From Candidatus Egerieousia excrementavium (GTDB taxonomy: Bacteria > Bacteroidota > Bacteroidia > Bacteroidales > UBA932), in NCBI GenBank assembly GCA_017694275.1, contig JADINB010000090.1, forward strand, positions 1-28,950: DNA of 28,950 nucleotides. The letters are read 5' to 3'. Made by a program: the position numbers and the translations under genes. The stretch's first letter is position 1. Every line of letters begins with the position of its first letter. Below, one piece after another: positions 16,345-25,085 of the stretch. The notes beneath the pieces were generated by a model. That model made no database searches and had not been told where the DNA came from. It worked only from the letters and a program-made list of their open reading frames with translations.

Positions 16345-17232
16345 ATGGCAAATGTTATTGACGGAAAGGCTATCGCCGAAAAGATTAAGGGTGAAATTGC
16401 GGAAGAGGTTGCCAGGATGGTGAAAGAGGGGATGCGTGCTCCCCATCTGGCCGCAATACTTGTAGGTAACGACGGTGCCAGCATGACCTATGTGGGCCAT
16501 AAGGAAAAGGCGTGCGAGAGGGTGGGGTTGAAATCTACGGTCTACAGGCTGGAGCGCAATACGTCGCAGCAGCAGTTGCTCTCTCTTATAAGAGAGATAA
16601 ATGATGATGACAACATAGACGGCCTGATAGTCCAGCTTCCGCTTCCGGAAGGGCTGGACGAGCAGTTGGTGATAAATACCATCTCTGCAGACAAGGACGT
16701 AGACGGTTTCCATCCCTTCAACACCGGAAAGATGATGCTCGGGCTGCCCTCTTTTCTGCCGGCTACACCGTACGGTATAATGACTTTGCTCAAGGAGAGC
16801 AAGATAGAGACCAGGGGCAAGCATTGTGTCATTATAGGCAGAAGCAACATCGTGGGCAAGCCTATGGCGAACCTGCTTTCGGCCAAGGGTGAAGGGGCAG
16901 ACTGCACTGTCACTCTCTGCCATAGCCGTACACCTGATTTGAAACACTTTACACTGGATGCCGACATAATAATCGCAGCATTGGGCCATCCGAAATTCCT
17001 CACTGCAGATATGGTAAAGCCTGGTGCCGTAATAATAGACGTGGGCATAACCAGGGTTGAGGACAAGAGCAAAAAATCGGGTTTCCGTCTTCAGGGAGAC
17101 GTGGATTACGAGAATGTGGCGCCTATCGCTTCATATATAACCCCCGTGCCGGGCGGTGTAGGCCCCATGACAATTGTCTCGCTTTTGAAAAATACGGTTG
17201 CGGCCTCAAAGATAAGGCAGGCACGCAAATAA
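16345..17232 (+). CDS. folD: Bifunctional methylenetetrahydrofolate dehydrogenase/cyclohydrolase
   Basis: A 295-residue full-length FolD that converts 5,10-methylene-THF to 10-formyl-THF in two steps using NADP. Signature blocks are VGNDGASMTYVGHKEKACE (with the active-site Y and K), IVQLPLPEGLDEQ, PATPYGIMTLL, GRSNIVGKPMANLL (nucleotide-binding) and TPVPGGVGPMT. It starts 2 nt after ffh with an AGGAGG from the ffh end acting as ribosome binding site, and is followed 19 nt later by the DUF4492 gene. Confidence 0.96.
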   Translation: MANVIDGKAIAEKIKGEIAEEVARMVKEGMRAPHLAAILVGNDGASMTYVGHKEKACERVGLKSTVYRLERNTSQQQLLSLIREINDDDNIDGLIVQLPLPEGLDEQLVINTISADKDVDGFHPFNTGKMMLGLPSFLPATPYGIMTLLKESKIETRGKHCVIIGRSNIVGKPMANLLSAKGEGADCTVTLCHSRTPDLKHFTLDADIIIAALGHPKFLTADMVKPGAVIIDVGITRVEDKSKKSGFRLQGDVDYENVAPIASYITPVPGGVGPMTIVSLLKNTVAASKIRQARK

Positions 17233-17251
17233 ATATCATACAAACGCCACC

Positions 17252-17458
17252 ATGAACATGTTTAAGAGAATATTTGCCTTTTACTATAACGGATTCCGTG
17301 ATATGACGGTAGGCAAGTCTTTGTGGCTCATTATTCTCATAAAACTGTTCATAATATTTTTCATACTCAGGCTCTTTTTCTTCAAGCCTGATTTGAGTGA
17401 CTGCGACTCGCCGCAACAAAAAAGCGACAAAGTGATTGAAAACCTATTAAACTATTGA
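17252..17458 (+). CDS. DUF4492 small membrane protein, cytochrome bd associated
   Basis: A 68-residue protein of the DUF4492 family, with a basic amphipathic start (FKRIFAFYYNGFRDMTVG), one transmembrane helix (WLIILIKLFIIFFILRLFFF) and a short charged tail. Homologues sit directly before cydA in Bacteroidetes and Campylobacterota, and the small size with a single helix suggests a role like CydX, the accessory subunit of E. coli bd oxidase. That role is inferred from position and shape only. Its stop is 4 nt before the cydA ATG. Confidence 0.8.
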   Translation: MNMFKRIFAFYYNGFRDMTVGKSLWLIILIKLFIIFFILRLFFFKPDLSDCDSPQQKSDKVIENLLNY

Positions 17459-17462
17459 CAAT

Positions 17463-19058
17463 ATGATACTTTCTGCATTAATCGATGCCTCGAGGCTGCA
17501 ATTTGCCCTGACGGCAATGTTTCATTGGGTATTTGTCCCCCTTACCCTTGGGCTTGGCTTTATCATAGCCTTCATGGAGACAAGATATTATCTTTATTCG
17601 AAAAAGGATGGGCAGGAAAATCAGCAGAAGGCCCGATTCTGGAAAACACTCACCAAATTCTGGGCCCGCATCTTTGCAGTCAACTTTGCGGTGGGAGTAG
17701 CTACAGGCATTATCCTGGAGTTTCAGTTCGGAACAAACTAGAGCAACTATTCCTGGTTTGTAGGCGACATCTTCGGAGCGCCGCTGGCAATCGAGGGCAT
17801 ATTCGCATTCTTTATGGAGAGTACCTTTTTTGCCGTCATGTATTTTGGATGGGACAAGGTGAGCAAAAAGTTCCATCTGGCCTCAACATGGCTTACGGCC
17901 ATAGGAGCCAACCTCTCTGCAGTATGGATTCTCATTGCAAATGCATGGATGCAATATCCTGTCGGAATGGAATTCAATCCGGAGAGCGCCAGGAACGAAA
18001 TGGTGGATTTTGCGGAGGTGGTCTTCTCTCCCGTAGCGATGAACAAACTTTTCCATACCGCTACAAGTGCATTCATGCTGGCAAGTGTCGTAGTCATAGG
18101 AATAAGCTGCTGGTATCTGCTAAAGGAAAGAAACCGCGAATATGCAGTAAAGAGCATGAAGGTGGCAGCCGTATTCGGCCTTGTATCTGCATTGCTTCTG
18201 GCATATAGCGGAGACGGTTCTGCATATAATGTTGCAAAGCACCAGCCGATGAAGCTTGCGGCAATGGAAGGGCTTTACAATGGCGGTAACGGAGCGCCGC
18301 TCGTTGGTTTTGCCCTGCTTGATCCCGACAAGAAGATGGGCGACGGGGAAGACCCCTATCTGTTCAGCATCTCTGTCCCCAAGGCTCTCTCTTTTCTGGC
18401 TACCAGAGATTTCAACGGTTTTGTCCCGGGAATAGAGGACATTATAAACGGAGGTTATACATATACAGATGCAGACGGGGTCGAGAAGGTTGCCATTCCG
18501 TTTGAGCAGAAGCGCGCAAAAGGCCTGATGGCTATCGAAGCCCTGAAAGAGTATAACAGGGCTGCAAATACTGGAAATGATTCATTGAAAATGCAGGCCG
18601 CTGCGGCTCTGGAAGAGAATTTCAGTTATTTCGGTTACGGATATCTTGAATCAGCGGAAGACAGCGTGCCGCCTGTAGCGTTGACATTCTATGCGTTCAG
18701 GGTAATGGTGATTCTGGGCGGCTATTTCATCCTTTTCTTCATTGTAATTCTATACATGCTTAAAAAAGGCTGTTTTGCCGCAGCGGGCAAGCGGATAAAA
18801 TGGTTCCTTTACCTTGCGGTTGCAAGTGTACCCCTCGTATATATATGTTCACAGTCGGGGTGGATAGTGGCCGAGGTGGGCAGACAGCCCTGGACAATAC
18901 AGGACCTGCTTCCTGTTCAGGCTGCCGTTTCCGGCGTGTCGGCTTCGAACGTATATACTACCGTAGTAATCTTCTTCGTGCTCTTTACAGTACTTCTTGT
19001 TGCAGAGTTGAAGATTATGTTCAATCAGATAAAAAAAGGCTTTGAGAACATTAAATAA
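17463..19058 (+). pseudogene. cydA: Cytochrome bd ubiquinol oxidase subunit I, interrupted by an in-frame amber codon
   Basis: The frame encodes 531 residues of CydA, the quinol-oxidising subunit that holds hemes b558, b595 and d, but codon 93 is TAG (17739-17741). The family reads GTNW here; E. coli W81 aligns with it, so a TGG-to-TAG change (one G-to-A) explains the stop. Downstream the frame and all spacing are intact: with a constant 12-residue offset from E. coli, H21, E111, E119 and H198 match H19, E99, E107 and H186, and FRVM, ATRDFNGF and VAEVGRQPW follow. As written only a 92-residue fragment is made, or a 414-residue piece from M118 that lacks the b595 histidine. The DUF4492 gene precedes it by 4 nt and cydB follows by 8 nt. 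A sequencing error, strain polymorphism or recent loss are all possible. Confidence 0.9.
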
Positions 19059-19066
19059 ACCGGGCT

Positions 19067-20221
19067 ATGGAAACACTATATTTTTTACAGCATTATTGGT
19101 GGGCAGTGGTTTCTCTTCTTGGTGCGCTGCTGGTATTCCTGCTTTTTGTCCAGGGAGGGCAGACTCTCCTTTTCGGAACAGCCACAGACGAGGAGGACAG
19201 AAAGGCGCTGATTTCTGCCTTTGGCCATAAATGGGAGATAACCTTTACCACACTGGTGACATTCGGCGGAGCAGCATTTGCCTCATTTCCTCTCTTTTAT
19301 TCCACAAGTTTCGGAGGGGCATACTGGCTGTGGATTCTGATATTGCTGCTGTTTGTGCTGCAGGCCGTCTCCTACGAGTTCAGAAACAAGGTCTCGAACC
19401 TGCTGGGCCGCAAGACTTATGATATGTTCCTCTATTTGAACGGGCTGTTTGGTACGATACTTTTAGGAGTAGCGGTAGGCACGCTTTTCAGCGGAGGAGC
19501 CTATGCCTTGGACAGGATGAACATTACCGATACGGCGGCTGCAACAGTCTCGTACTGGACGAACGATACCATGGGGCTCGAAGCCATAACCGATCCGTTC
19601 AACCTTCTGCTTGGAATTGTGCTTTTCTGGCTGGCCCGCATTCTTGGGCTGCTTTACGTGATAAACCAATATTCCGGTTGTGCGGAGCGCTCAGATCTGA
19701 TTTATCGATGCAAGGTGCAGCTTAAAGTCTATCCTGTAGCATTTGTGCTTGCTTTCGTGCTCTTTCTTGCAGTACTTTTTCTAAAGACAGGATATGAAGT
19801 AGACCCGTCGACAGGCTATATAAGTGCGGTAAAATATAAATATTTCCTGAATATGACGGAACTTGTCTGGCCACTGGTGCTTCTGCTTGCAGGAGTGGCG
19901 GCGGTCCTTGCCGGGCTGGCAGGGGCTATGTTCGGAAAACCATCAGGCTGGCTCTCCAGAAACAGCTTTTATGTAACGGGCGCAGGTGCAGTGCTTGCTG
20001 TATGGCCGATACTGATATGTGCGGCATTCAACAATACAGCATATTTCCCTTCCACAGCATCGCTGCAGGATTCTCTCACGCTGTATAACAGCTCTTCGAG
20101 TGAATTTACACTGAAGGTAATGGCGTATGTCTCACTGGCAGTTCCTTTCGTGCTGGCATATATAATCATGGTCTGGAGAAAAATGGGGCGCAGTGTCCCC
20201 TCTAAAGGCGTGAAGGCATGA
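19067..20221 (+). CDS. cydB: Cytochrome bd ubiquinol oxidase subunit II
   Basis: A 384-residue integral membrane subunit that pairs with CydA to reduce O2 to water with quinol electrons. The N-terminus LQHYWWAVVSLLGALLVFLLFVQGGQTLL is typical of CydB, followed by KWEITFTTLVTFGGAAFASFP and about eight further helices. No stop or frameshift is seen, in contrast to cydA. It starts 8 nt after cydA and its TGA overlaps the next ATG (ATGA), so the symporter gene is translationally coupled. An intact cydB argues that cydA was lost recently or is miscalled. Confidence 0.95.
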   Translation: METLYFLQHYWWAVVSLLGALLVFLLFVQGGQTLLFGTATDEEDRKALISAFGHKWEITFTTLVTFGGAAFASFPLFYSTSFGGAYWLWILILLLFVLQAVSYEFRNKVSNLLGRKTYDMFLYLNGLFGTILLGVAVGTLFSGGAYALDRMNITDTAAATVSYWTNDTMGLEAITDPFNLLLGIVLFWLARILGLLYVINQYSGCAERSDLIYRCKVQLKVYPVAFVLAFVLFLAVLFLKTGYEVDPSTGYISAVKYKYFLNMTELVWPLVLLLAGVAAVLAGLAGAMFGKPSGWLSRNSFYVTGAGAVLAVWPILICAAFNNTAYFPSTASLQDSLTLYNSSSSEFTLKVMAYVSLAVPFVLAYIIMVWRKMGRSVPSKGVKA

Positions 20222-21390
20222 AGCGGATAAGACTGGGTCTGCTGCCCAAGGTAATAATCGCAATAGCTGTTGCAATAGCCTGTTCTACTTTCTTTCCCGA
20301 TTTCCTGAACAGAATATTTGTAACCGTAAATGTTCTGATAGGGAATTTCATAAATTTCATAATCCCTCTGATTATTGTGGGGCTGATAGTCCCGGGTATA
20401 GCGGAAATCGGCAGCGGGGCAGGAAGGCTTCTTGGCATGACTGTCGCCATAGCCTATATTTCGACGCTGATTGCCGGTTTCTTCTCATATTTTACCTGCG
20501 ATGCCGTATATCCATATATTCTGGAGACAGGTTCGGCTTTCGGAGAGTACGGCGATATTTCGTCAAACGCCATAAAGCCTTATTTTACGGTTGAAATGCC
20601 GCCGGTTATGGATGTCACGGCAGCACTGATTATCTCATTTGTCCTTGGGCTGGGGATAGTCGCACTGAAAGGAAATGCCCTAAGACATGCCTTTTCGGAG
20701 TTCGGGGAGATGATAACGGTTATCATAACCAAAGTGATTGTTCCTGTTCTGCCGCTTTACATATTCACCATTTTCCTGAAGATAGGCGCGGAAGGACAGG
20801 TTGGAGTAATACTCGGCATGTTCATAAAGGTGATTCTGCTCATTTTTGTCATGCACATACTCATGCTGCTGTTTCAGTTTGCAGTGGCCGGCCTGATTTC
20901 CAGAAAAAACCCTTTCAAGGCTCTTTATACCATGTTGCCTGCATATATGACGGCTTTGGGTACGCAGTCTTCTGCGGCAACAATTCCGGTGACGTTGGCG
21001 CAGGCAAAGAAAAACGGCATAAATGAAGATATTGCAGGATTCGTAATACCCCTTTGTGCAACCATCCACCTTTCAGGCAGTATATTGAAGATTGTTGCAT
21101 GTGCGGTTGCAATAATGTGGGCCGGAGGAATAGGATACTCTCTTGAACTGTATGCCGGTTTCATATGCATGCTGGGGATTACCATGGTTGCAGCACCGGG
21201 AGTTCCGGGAGGAGCCATCATGGCTTCGCTCGGGCTGCTTTCCTCAATGCTGGGGTTCGACGAAACGCTTCAGGGACTTATGATAGCGCTTTATATAACG
21301 ATGGACAGTTTCGGTACGGCAGGAAACGTTACCGGAGACGGGGCTATCGCAATGATTATAGACAAGATTTATAAACGGAGGACAGAATGA
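20218..21390 (+). CDS. Dicarboxylate/amino acid:cation symporter (SLC1/DAACS family)
   Basis: A 390-residue secondary transporter of the GltPh/GltT/SstT fold. Family landmarks are an N-terminal helix bundle; LPLYIFTIF; the serine-rich hairpin tip ALGTQSSAATIPVTL; the helix-7 type segment FVIPLCATIHLSGS; the second hairpin APGVPGGAIMASLGLL; and TMDSFGTAGNVTGDGAIAMIIDK, where the usual NxxxD substrate- and Na+-binding motif is NVTGD. Likely cargo is an acidic or small neutral amino acid or a C4-dicarboxylate; the sequence does not settle which. It overlaps cydB by 4 bp and the 5'-nucleotidase gene by 4 bp. Confidence 0.88.
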   Translation: MKRIRLGLLPKVIIAIAVAIACSTFFPDFLNRIFVTVNVLIGNFINFIIPLIIVGLIVPGIAEIGSGAGRLLGMTVAIAYISTLIAGFFSYFTCDAVYPYILETGSAFGEYGDISSNAIKPYFTVEMPPVMDVTAALIISFVLGLGIVALKGNALRHAFSEFGEMITVIITKVIVPVLPLYIFTIFLKIGAEGQVGVILGMFIKVILLIFVMHILMLLFQFAVAGLISRKNPFKALYTMLPAYMTALGTQSSAATIPVTLAQAKKNGINEDIAGFVIPLCATIHLSGSILKIVACAVAIMWAGGIGYSLELYAGFICMLGITMVAAPGVPGGAIMASLGLLSSMLGFDETLQGLMIALYITMDSFGTAGNVTGDGAIAMIIDKIYKRRTE

Positions 21391-23117
21391 AAAGACTTTT
21401 GGTTTTTTTCGCGCTTTTTGCAATCATCTGCTCTTGCAGCAGCCCGAGGGAGGGTAAATACAGAGTCAGTATATATGCGACAAATGATCTTCACGGTAAG
21501 TTTTTCGACAGCCTGTATTCTGGCAATAAGGCAAACCGTGTCTCTATGGCCAATATTTCTGCCTATATGAAAGAGCGCAGGGCCTCCGACGGAGAGGAGA
21601 ATATCGTATTTCTCGATCTCGGAGACGCACTGCAGGGAGACAATGCCTCATATTATTCGAATTTCATTGACACTAACCGCAACGATGGACACCATCTGTT
21701 TGCCCGCATTGCAGAATATATGGGATATGATGCCCTGGTTGTAGGAAACCATGATATTGAGACAGGACATCCGGTTTACGACAGGTTGCTTGACGAACTG
21801 CATGTCCCGTATCTGGCGGCAAACTCTCTCAAAAACGACGGTTCAGGCAGTTATTTTGATGAGTATGCCATTATAAGGCGCGGCGGGCTTAAGATTGCGG
21901 TCATCGGCATGACAAACCCCAACATAAAATCGTGGCTGGACGAGTCGCTGTGGAGCGGAATGCATTTTGTGGAAATAGAGCATCTGGCTGATTCGCTTGT
22001 CAGGAGTGTCAAGGCAGCAGAGAACCCAGACGTGACAATCCTTGCAATTCATGCCGGACTCGGAGACGGGAGCAACGATTTGGAAAATCCGGCCAGATAT
22101 CTGGCTTCAAAACTGCAGGGCGTAGACGTGATATTTGCCGCACATGACCATCAGATGTGTTGCGAAAAGATTTTCAACGGAACAGATTCAACACTCCTTC
22201 TTGAAGGTGCATGCCGCGCCCAGTACCTGTCTCATGCAGATATTGAACTGGAATTCTCTGCAGATTCCATTGTGGGCAAGCGTATCTGCGGAGAACTTGT
22301 CCCTATGGAGGGAGTGGAAAAATGCGGGGACTACCTTGCATGCTTCAAGGATTACTTCAACAGGGTAAAGAGTTTTACAAACCGGAAAGTCGGCACACTT
22401 GAAAAGGATATGCAGACGTGCGATGCATATTTCGGCCCGTCAGACTATATGAGCCTCATACATTCGATCCAGCTCAATGCTTCCGGTGCCGACATTTCAT
22501 TTGCCGCCCCTCTTACGACCAACGGGCTCATAAAGGCCGGCGATTTTGACTTTCAAGGACTTTTTACAATATATCCTTTTGAAAACCAGCTTTTCGTAAT
22601 CGAACTCGACGGCGGGCAGATAAAAGATTATCTGGAATACAGTTACAACTGCTGGATTGCCACGATGAAGCATAAAGATGACCATATCATTAATCTTGTG
22701 CATGATACTTCTGCGGGCGGGTATTCATTCAGGAACATGCCCTACAATTTTGATTCAGCGGCAAATATCGAGTATGAAGTAGATGTAAGGCAGCCTTTCG
22801 GGAAGAGAATTGCAATAAAGGGAATGACAGACGGCAGGCCATTTCATGCAGATTCGCTCTATACCGTAGCCCTTTCATCTTACAGGGCAAGCGGCGGAGG
22901 TGACTTGCTGGTGCAGGGAGCCGGAATCGCCGCAGATTCACTTTCCTCAATTGTGGTAAAGAAACTGGATGACTTGCGGACCCTTATCTACAACATGTAC
23001 ACAAGTGGTGAAGACAAGAATATAAAGGACTGGGACAACTGGAAGTTCGTTCCTGAAAGCTGGACAGCCGATGCGCTCAAGCGTGACAAGACGCTGCTTT
23101 TTCCCCAGGCAAGGTAA
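21387..23117 (+). CDS. 5'-nucleotidase/2',3'-cyclic phosphodiesterase-type lipoprotein
   Basis: A 576-residue calcineurin-like metallophosphoesterase joined to a 5'-nucleotidase C-terminal domain. It starts with a signal peptide and lipobox ICSC, so C17 should be lipidated and the enzyme anchored outside the cytoplasm. Metal ligands are D34 and H36 (ATNDLHG), D80 (LGDALQGD), N121 and H122 (GNHDIE), H222 (IHAG), and H253 and H255 (AAHDHQ). The C-terminal half (about 340-540) has AAPLTTNGLIKAGDF and SYRASGGGDLL, the substrate-binding region. Its role would be nucleotide or nucleoside scavenging. It overlaps the symporter by 4 bp and is the last gene of the run, with a hairpin 27 nt later. Confidence 0.92.
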   Translation: MKRLLVFFALFAIICSCSSPREGKYRVSIYATNDLHGKFFDSLYSGNKANRVSMANISAYMKERRASDGEENIVFLDLGDALQGDNASYYSNFIDTNRNDGHHLFARIAEYMGYDALVVGNHDIETGHPVYDRLLDELHVPYLAANSLKNDGSGSYFDEYAIIRRGGLKIAVIGMTNPNIKSWLDESLWSGMHFVEIEHLADSLVRSVKAAENPDVTILAIHAGLGDGSNDLENPARYLASKLQGVDVIFAAHDHQMCCEKIFNGTDSTLLLEGACRAQYLSHADIELEFSADSIVGKRICGELVPMEGVEKCGDYLACFKDYFNRVKSFTNRKVGTLEKDMQTCDAYFGPSDYMSLIHSIQLNASGADISFAAPLTTNGLIKAGDFDFQGLFTIYPFENQLFVIELDGGQIKDYLEYSYNCWIATMKHKDDHIINLVHDTSAGGYSFRNMPYNFDSAANIEYEVDVRQPFGKRIAIKGMTDGRPFHADSLYTVALSSYRASGGGDLLVQGAGIAADSLSSIVVKKLDDLRTLIYNMYTSGEDKNIKDWDNWKFVPESWTADALKRDKTLLFPQAR

Positions 23118-23143
23118 GTCGCGGCATTTTCGAATCATATATA

Positions 23144-23185
23144 AAAGGGGCTGTGTCAAAATGAATGTTTTGATGCAGCCCCTTT
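23144..23185 (+). terminator. Long hairpin terminator after the lysA-to-nucleotidase run
   Basis: An 18-bp stem (two G-U pairs) with a 6-nt loop TGAATG: AAAGGGGCTGTGTCAAAA pairs with TTTTGATGCAGCCCCTTT. It ends in CCCCTTT on the plus strand and CCCCTTTTATAT on the minus strand, so it may act on both transcripts. It shares the GGCTGTGTC...GCAGCC core with the hairpin at 12099-12133. Confidence 0.85.
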
Positions 23186-23192
23186 AAGGTGT

Positions 23193-23307
23193 GTAAGAAT
23201 TAGCAAAATGCAAGGCATTGAGGATGAGGGCGACAAGAGTTTACTGGAGTAAATGACTTAGCCCGAATTCCGAAAATAATTATGTAAGCCTATTTTGCAA
23301 AACTTAC
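23193..23307. repeat. Structured intergenic element with nested inverted repeats
   Basis: Outer inverted arms GTAAG-5nt-GCAAAAT (23193-23209) and ATTTTGC-4nt-CTTAC (23292-23307) flank two smaller hairpins: AATGC/GCATT (23207-23219) and a branched palindrome built on TTTACT-GG-AGTAAA (23240-23253) with GAA/CTT and GGGC/GCCC steps out to 23228 and 23264. The right arm lies in the last codons of rny. No ORF is evident. It may be a dispersed repeat, a structured RNA or a processing signal; only one copy is seen in this window. Confidence 0.45.
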
Positions 23308-24837
23308 AGAACGGGTTTCGCGTATTACGGTAATCTTTACCTGCCCCGGATATACCATTTCGTCCTGTATCTTCTTTGCGATTTCCGTAGAAAGTTTCTC
23401 TGCCTCCTGGTCTGAGACCTGTTCGCTTCCCACGATGACACGCAGTTCCCTGCCGGCCTGGATAGCATAGGTCTTTGTAACGCCAGGGTAGGAGAGTGCA
23501 ATGTTTTCCATATCCTGCAGTCTCTTGATATATGACTCTATGACCTCTCTTCTTGCACCTGGCCTTGCTCCTGAGATGGCGTCTCCTACAAGTACAAGGG
23601 GGGAGAGCAGAGAACTCATCTCCACCTCTTCATGGTGAGCGCCTATTGCATTGCAGATCTCGGGTTTTTCCTTGTATTTTTCAGCTATCTTCATGCCGAG
23701 TATTGCATGAGGCAGTTCGTTCTCCTCCTCTGTCGCAACCTTGCCTATGTCATGCAGCAGGCCGGCCCTTTTTGCGGCTTTGGGGTTGAGTCCAAGTTCT
23801 GCAGCCATTATTGAGCAGATGTTGGCGACTTCGCGTGAATGCTGAAGAAGATTCTGGCCGTATGACGAACGGTACTTCATTCTTCCTATCATTTTTACGA
23901 GCTCTATATGCAGGCCGTGCACTCCCAAATCTATGCAGGTGCGTTTGCCTGTCTCCATGATTTCATCATCGAGCTGTTTCTGTACCTTTGCAACAACCTC
24001 CTCTATGCGGGCCGGGTGGATACGTCCGTCTGTCACAAGCTGGTGAAGTGCAAGTCTTGCAACCTCTCTTCTGACAGGATCGAATGCAGAAAGCAGTATT
24101 GCCTCAGGTGTGTCGTCCACTACGATTTCCACTCCTGTGGCTGCTTCCAATGCTCTGATATTGCGTCCTTCACGCCCGATAATGCGCCCTTTGATTTCAT
24201 CGCTCTCAATGTTGAATACCGTAACTGCATTTTCTATGGCTGTTTCAGATGCCGTACGCTGTATGGTATTGATGATTATTCTTTTAGCCTCTTTCGACGC
24301 TGTGAGCCGGGCCTCATCCATTATATCGTTTATGTAAGACATGGCTTCGGTCCTTGCCTCATCCTTCATCTGCTGTATGAGCTGTGCCTTGGCTTCTGCG
24401 GCAGACATGCCTGCAACATTCTCGATTTTTTCAATCACCTCCTGCTTGAGTTTTTCATACTCTTCAGACTTCTTGTTCACTATTGAAAGCTGGTGCGTAA
24501 TGTTTTCCTTTATCCTGTCTATTTCGCCCTGCCTTCTTGCAATTTCATTATTTTGCTGATTGAGAATGAGCTCTTTCTGCTTTACACGATTTTCAATCTG
24601 TTGGATGTTGCTGTTTTTCTCGTTTATGTACTGCTCATGTTCGCTCTTGAGCTGCAGGAACTTCTCCTTTGCCTGGAAAATCTTCTCCTTTTTAATGCTT
24701 TCGCCTTTAGCCTGAGCCTCCTTGAGAATTTCCTCCTTCTTCTTTTTCAAGAATATATTATTGACAAAATAGAAGCCTATGCCAGCACCTGCCATGGCAC
24801 CTATCAGTGAAACGATAATGATTGTAACTGTTTCCAT
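23290..24837 (-). CDS. rny: Ribonuclease Y
   Basis: A 515-residue membrane-anchored endoribonuclease that starts mRNA decay in bacteria lacking RNase E dominance. Residues 2-24 form a transmembrane helix. A long charged coiled coil runs to about 150. The KH domain shows GRIIGREGRNIRALEAATG, and the HD domain has LLQHSREVA and LLHDIGK metal-binding motifs with HHEE further on. The C-terminus is RSVSFAK then TAG. The ATG lies 60 nt beyond the 3' arm of the 6S RNA, with no strong promoter match between them, so it may be read from the upstream zapA transcript or from a promoter overlapping the 6S terminator. Confidence 0.96.
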   Translation of the reverse strand: METVTIIIVSLIGAMAGAGIGFYFVNNIFLKKKKEEILKEAQAKGESIKKEKIFQAKEKFLQLKSEHEQYINEKNSNIQQIENRVKQKELILNQQNNEIARRQGEIDRIKENITHQLSIVNKKSEEYEKLKQEVIEKIENVAGMSAAEAKAQLIQQMKDEARTEAMSYINDIMDEARLTASKEAKRIIINTIQRTASETAIENAVTVFNIESDEIKGRIIGREGRNIRALEAATGVEIVVDDTPEAILLSAFDPVRREVARLALHQLVTDGRIHPARIEEVVAKVQKQLDDEIMETGKRTCIDLGVHGLHIELVKMIGRMKYRSSYGQNLLQHSREVANICSIMAAELGLNPKAAKRAGLLHDIGKVATEEENELPHAILGMKIAEKYKEKPEICNAIGAHHEEVEMSSLLSPLVLVGDAISGARPGARREVIESYIKRLQDMENIALSYPGVTKTYAIQAGRELRVIVGSEQVSDQEAEKLSTEIAKKIQDEMVYPGQVKITVIRETRSVSFAK

Positions 24838-24886
24838 TGTGTGTATATATATTTGTTAAACATGCCTCAACCGACAACACACAAGG

Positions 24887-25085
24887 TAAAAAAGAAGCCG
24901 TTAAACAATGCTGTTTTCAGAAAAACCTGAAAATGTATGATTTGAGCTTCGGTTGTTAACGCAAACTTCCAGCGTCCCGCAAGCGGAATCCCCTGTTAAG
25001 GGTAACCCAGGCCTGTTTTTGTTAGCCGATCACTCGGTTTTGTTAATAAATGTTGATTTTCGCAAAGAGCAATCGTTTAACGGCT
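24887..25085 (-). ncRNA. ssrS: 6S RNA
   Basis: Minus-strand structure of about 195 nt between zapA and rny. The closing stem is formed by GCCGTTAAACGATTGCT (25084-25068) and AGCATTGTTTAACGGC (24912-24897), about 16 bp with one G-U and one bulge, followed directly by TTCTTTTTTAC, an intrinsic terminator. Inside are two A/U-rich strands that could form the open central bubble mimicking a melted promoter, and a GC-rich terminal arm with the hairpin TCCGC-TT-GCGGGA. In E. coli ssrS also lies directly after zapA, so the synteny fits. 6S RNA binds RNA polymerase holoenzyme and adjusts transcription in slow growth. The 5' end is approximate and no clear promoter was found, so it may be processed from the zapA message. 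Confidence 0.82.

Noticed and set aside
17739..17741. Recoded TAG (Pyl, Gln or suppressor) in cydA
   Set aside because: At least four other genes in the window end with TAG at their natural length, and the family has Trp here; a point change or error is simpler.
24908..25060. Short ORFs on the plus strand within the 6S RNA region
   Set aside because: They are antisense to a well-paired RNA structure, have no ribosome binding site and no recognisable product.
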